Below, one piece after another: positions 62,951 to 64,000 of a DNA stretch of 64,000 nt. Within the stretch, counting starts at the first letter, position 1, and each line of letters starts with the position of its first letter. This DNA comes from Mesorhizobium sp. M7A.F.Ca.US.006.01.1.1 (GTDB lineage Bacteria; Pseudomonadota; Alphaproteobacteria; Rhizobiales; Rhizobiaceae). Under the pieces are notes generated by a model that saw only the letters and a program-made list of their open reading frames with translations, had not been told where the DNA came from and ran no database searches. The stretch spans positions 1-64,000 of the forward strand of contig NZ_RZQL01000003.1 of assembly GCF_003997935.1 (NCBI RefSeq), in the 5' to 3' direction. The translations under genes were made by a program, and so were the position numbers.

Positions 62951-63529
62951 TCAGTGGGTGTTGAAGTCGTTGTAGGGTGTCTGGAGGACGATACAGACGT
63001 ACGCTTCGAGCAGCGCTTGGCGTGTGGGGTTTGGCTCCGATACGTACCGAAAACTCATGCGGCGAATGCGTGCTTTAGCCTCCTTGAATGCAGCTATGAA
63101 GTCAGGATCGAGCATTAGTCCGGCACGGCTCTTATCACCCTTCTGATAGCTCGGCTGGGGGTTGCCGGTTGCCTCACGGGCCAACTTGAATGCGAAGCTT
63201 GCCCGGTTGTAGTCGGACGCGGGAATGCAGTGCCAGTCGTACCGGTTCGTGATGTCCTTGGCCCGCCCGACGTAAAGGTGCTGGTCGCCTTCAGAGAACA
63301 GGTAGATGCCGTTAACTCTATCTTTCGGCGCCGATCCTGAAATTGGCTCCATCGCCATCAACCGTTCATACGACGGGTGAAGGCTCTCGACGATTTGCTG
63401 AAACCTCGGATGCACAAGTGACCTTCCCAAGTAGTACCCAGTGGGACCGCCCACTCGCGTACCAAGCATGCCGAGGCGTTGGTACTCGTTATGGCGTAGT
63501 CGGCGCAAGAGCGGCGTGTTGTGCACCAT
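62951..63529 (-). CDS. GIY-YIG domain protein
   Basis: A 192-residue protein. The GIY-YIG nuclease core starts at NGIYLFSEGDQHLYVGRAKD (Gly74-Ile-Tyr76, Tyr86-Val-Gly88, Arg89), with a possible catalytic Glu175 in LLEAYVCIVLQTPYN and a following Asn187. The N-terminal 70 residues are Arg- and His-rich and may bind nucleic acid or act as a linker. It could be an island-borne nuclease. The start is not well marked. Confidence 0.8.
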   Translation of the reverse strand: MVHNTPLLRRLRHNEYQRLGMLGTRVGGPTGYYLGRSLVHPRFQQIVESLHPSYERLMAMEPISGSAPKDRVNGIYLFSEGDQHLYVGRAKDITNRYDWHCIPASDYNRASFAFKLAREATGNPQPSYQKGDKSRAGLMLDPDFIAAFKEAKARIRRMSFRYVSEPNPTRQALLEAYVCIVLQTPYNDFNTH

Positions 63530-63604
63530 TCGACCGCTTCGGGCTCAATCCAGTCATCCATCGTGCGTGTCATTGATGACGGGAACGGGTCGAAGCAGCC
63601 TTCC

Positions 63605-63925
63605 TCAGTCCCCGTCCCTCCAAACCACCCGCCGCACCATCCTGATTTCGGCAAGCCGCGTCACCCGAATGCCCTGCCGTTCTCGTGCCGTTGGGTTTTG
63701 TCTCTCGGCGTGCATGTACTCGTTCCTGCCGCACCGTTTGCAGCTCATCTTGCTCCCAACCAACTCGGCCTCGATGTCCCCAAAGATTTCCTTCAGATCA
63801 CTCGGCTGATACCAACGCTTGACGTTGCACAGCCCGCAGCGGACCAGCACGAGCTGGCCGATCTCATGCGCATTGCTGAGCTTCCATTCGCCTCCACGCT
63901 TTCGTCTTCCACCGGTATCGGGCAT
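63605..63925 (-). CDS. Small zinc-ribbon protein, hypothetical
   Basis: A 106-residue protein with two CxxC knuckles, RCGLCNVKRWYQP and SCKRCGRNEYM, separated by about 30 residues (LKEIFGDIEAELVG). This resembles small Rhizobiales zinc-ribbon proteins of unknown role. The N terminus is Arg- and Gly-rich. The ATG has no clear ribosome site, so the start may be internal. The last 75 bases of the window after it hold nothing I can identify. Confidence 0.6.
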   Translation of the reverse strand: MPDTGGRRKRGGEWKLSNAHEIGQLVLVRCGLCNVKRWYQPSDLKEIFGDIEAELVGSKMSCKRCGRNEYMHAERQNPTARERQGIRVTRLAEIRMVRRVVWRDGD

Positions 63926-64000
63926 GACCCAAAATAGGAACTCATTCCTCCCTTGGTCAATCCGCTCTTGACATTTTCGTTCTCTTTTTGTTCACTGCGG

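Overview
The window looks like a chromosomal segment of a rhizobial alphaproteobacterium, most likely Mesorhizobium or a close relative. The evidence is high GC with strong third-position GC, a dnaK-dnaJ pair followed by a Rhizobium-type phosphatidylethanolamine N-methyltransferase (pmtA), a matR-matB malonate pair, malate synthase G, a De Ley-Doudoroff galactose operon, and rhizobial-style palindromic intergenic repeats. The taxon is inferred from gene content; no 16S or other marker gene is present.

Layout. (1) 1-3.9 kb: the end of a two-domain ALDH16-like aldehyde dehydrogenase, then an SDR and a fumarylacetoacetate-hydrolase-family gene, the usual pair of non-phosphorylative deoxysugar (L-fucose/L-rhamnose) breakdown. 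(2) 4.2-15.1 kb: a divergent amino-sugar locus. Leftward run murQ, a solute-binding protein, two ABC permeases, a DUF4304 gene, a Gfo/Idh oxidoreductase and an ABC ATPase. Rightward run a BadF-type kinase, a GntR/UTRA regulator, a NagB-II-type SIS deaminase and nagA. The divergent control region carries TGGTATT boxes spaced exactly 11 bp in front of both units. (3) 15.1-20.7 kb: an SbmA/BacA-like ABC exporter, matB, its GntR regulator and rpe. (4) 20.9-26.8 kb: a two-gene operon for large secreted proteins, one a predicted beta-propeller and the other with DUF11-like domains and seven four-cysteine repeats. (5) 27-34.8 kb: dnaK, dnaJ, pmtA, an FMN reductase, pyrF, DUF1330, an arsR-SRPBCC-GFA cluster. 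(6) 34.8-45.9 kb: ltrA, an orphan ATP-grasp protein, the galactose operon, a GGDEF/EAL protein, gshB, a ComM/YifB ATPase and a J-domain protein. (7) 45.9-59.8 kb: glcB, a hydantoinase-A-like gene, a double CDGSH protein, two paralogous Cys-rich secreted proteins, a PLP decarboxylase, a frameshifted cysK, a BTAD/TolB-like/TPR regulator, DUF1232, and a UBP zinc-finger plus cyclic-nucleotide-domain/thioredoxin-reductase-like pair.

(8) From about 59.98 kb the character changes. A 23-base tRNA 3' end (T-loop to CCA) stands alone beside a terminator, with no tRNA body. It is followed by lower-GC genes: a coupled two-gene unit (DUF4365 nuclease-like protein plus an unrecognised 379-residue protein), a DUF2971 protein, a GIY-YIG protein and a zinc-ribbon protein. 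I read this as the distal end of a genomic island integrated in a tRNA gene and running off the right edge. The DUF4365 pair is the best candidate in the window for an undescribed (possibly anti-phage) system, but its function is an inference.

Most genes are ordinary chromosomal housekeeping or catabolic genes recognised from motifs in the translations. No CRISPR array, intact tRNA, rRNA or transposase was seen.
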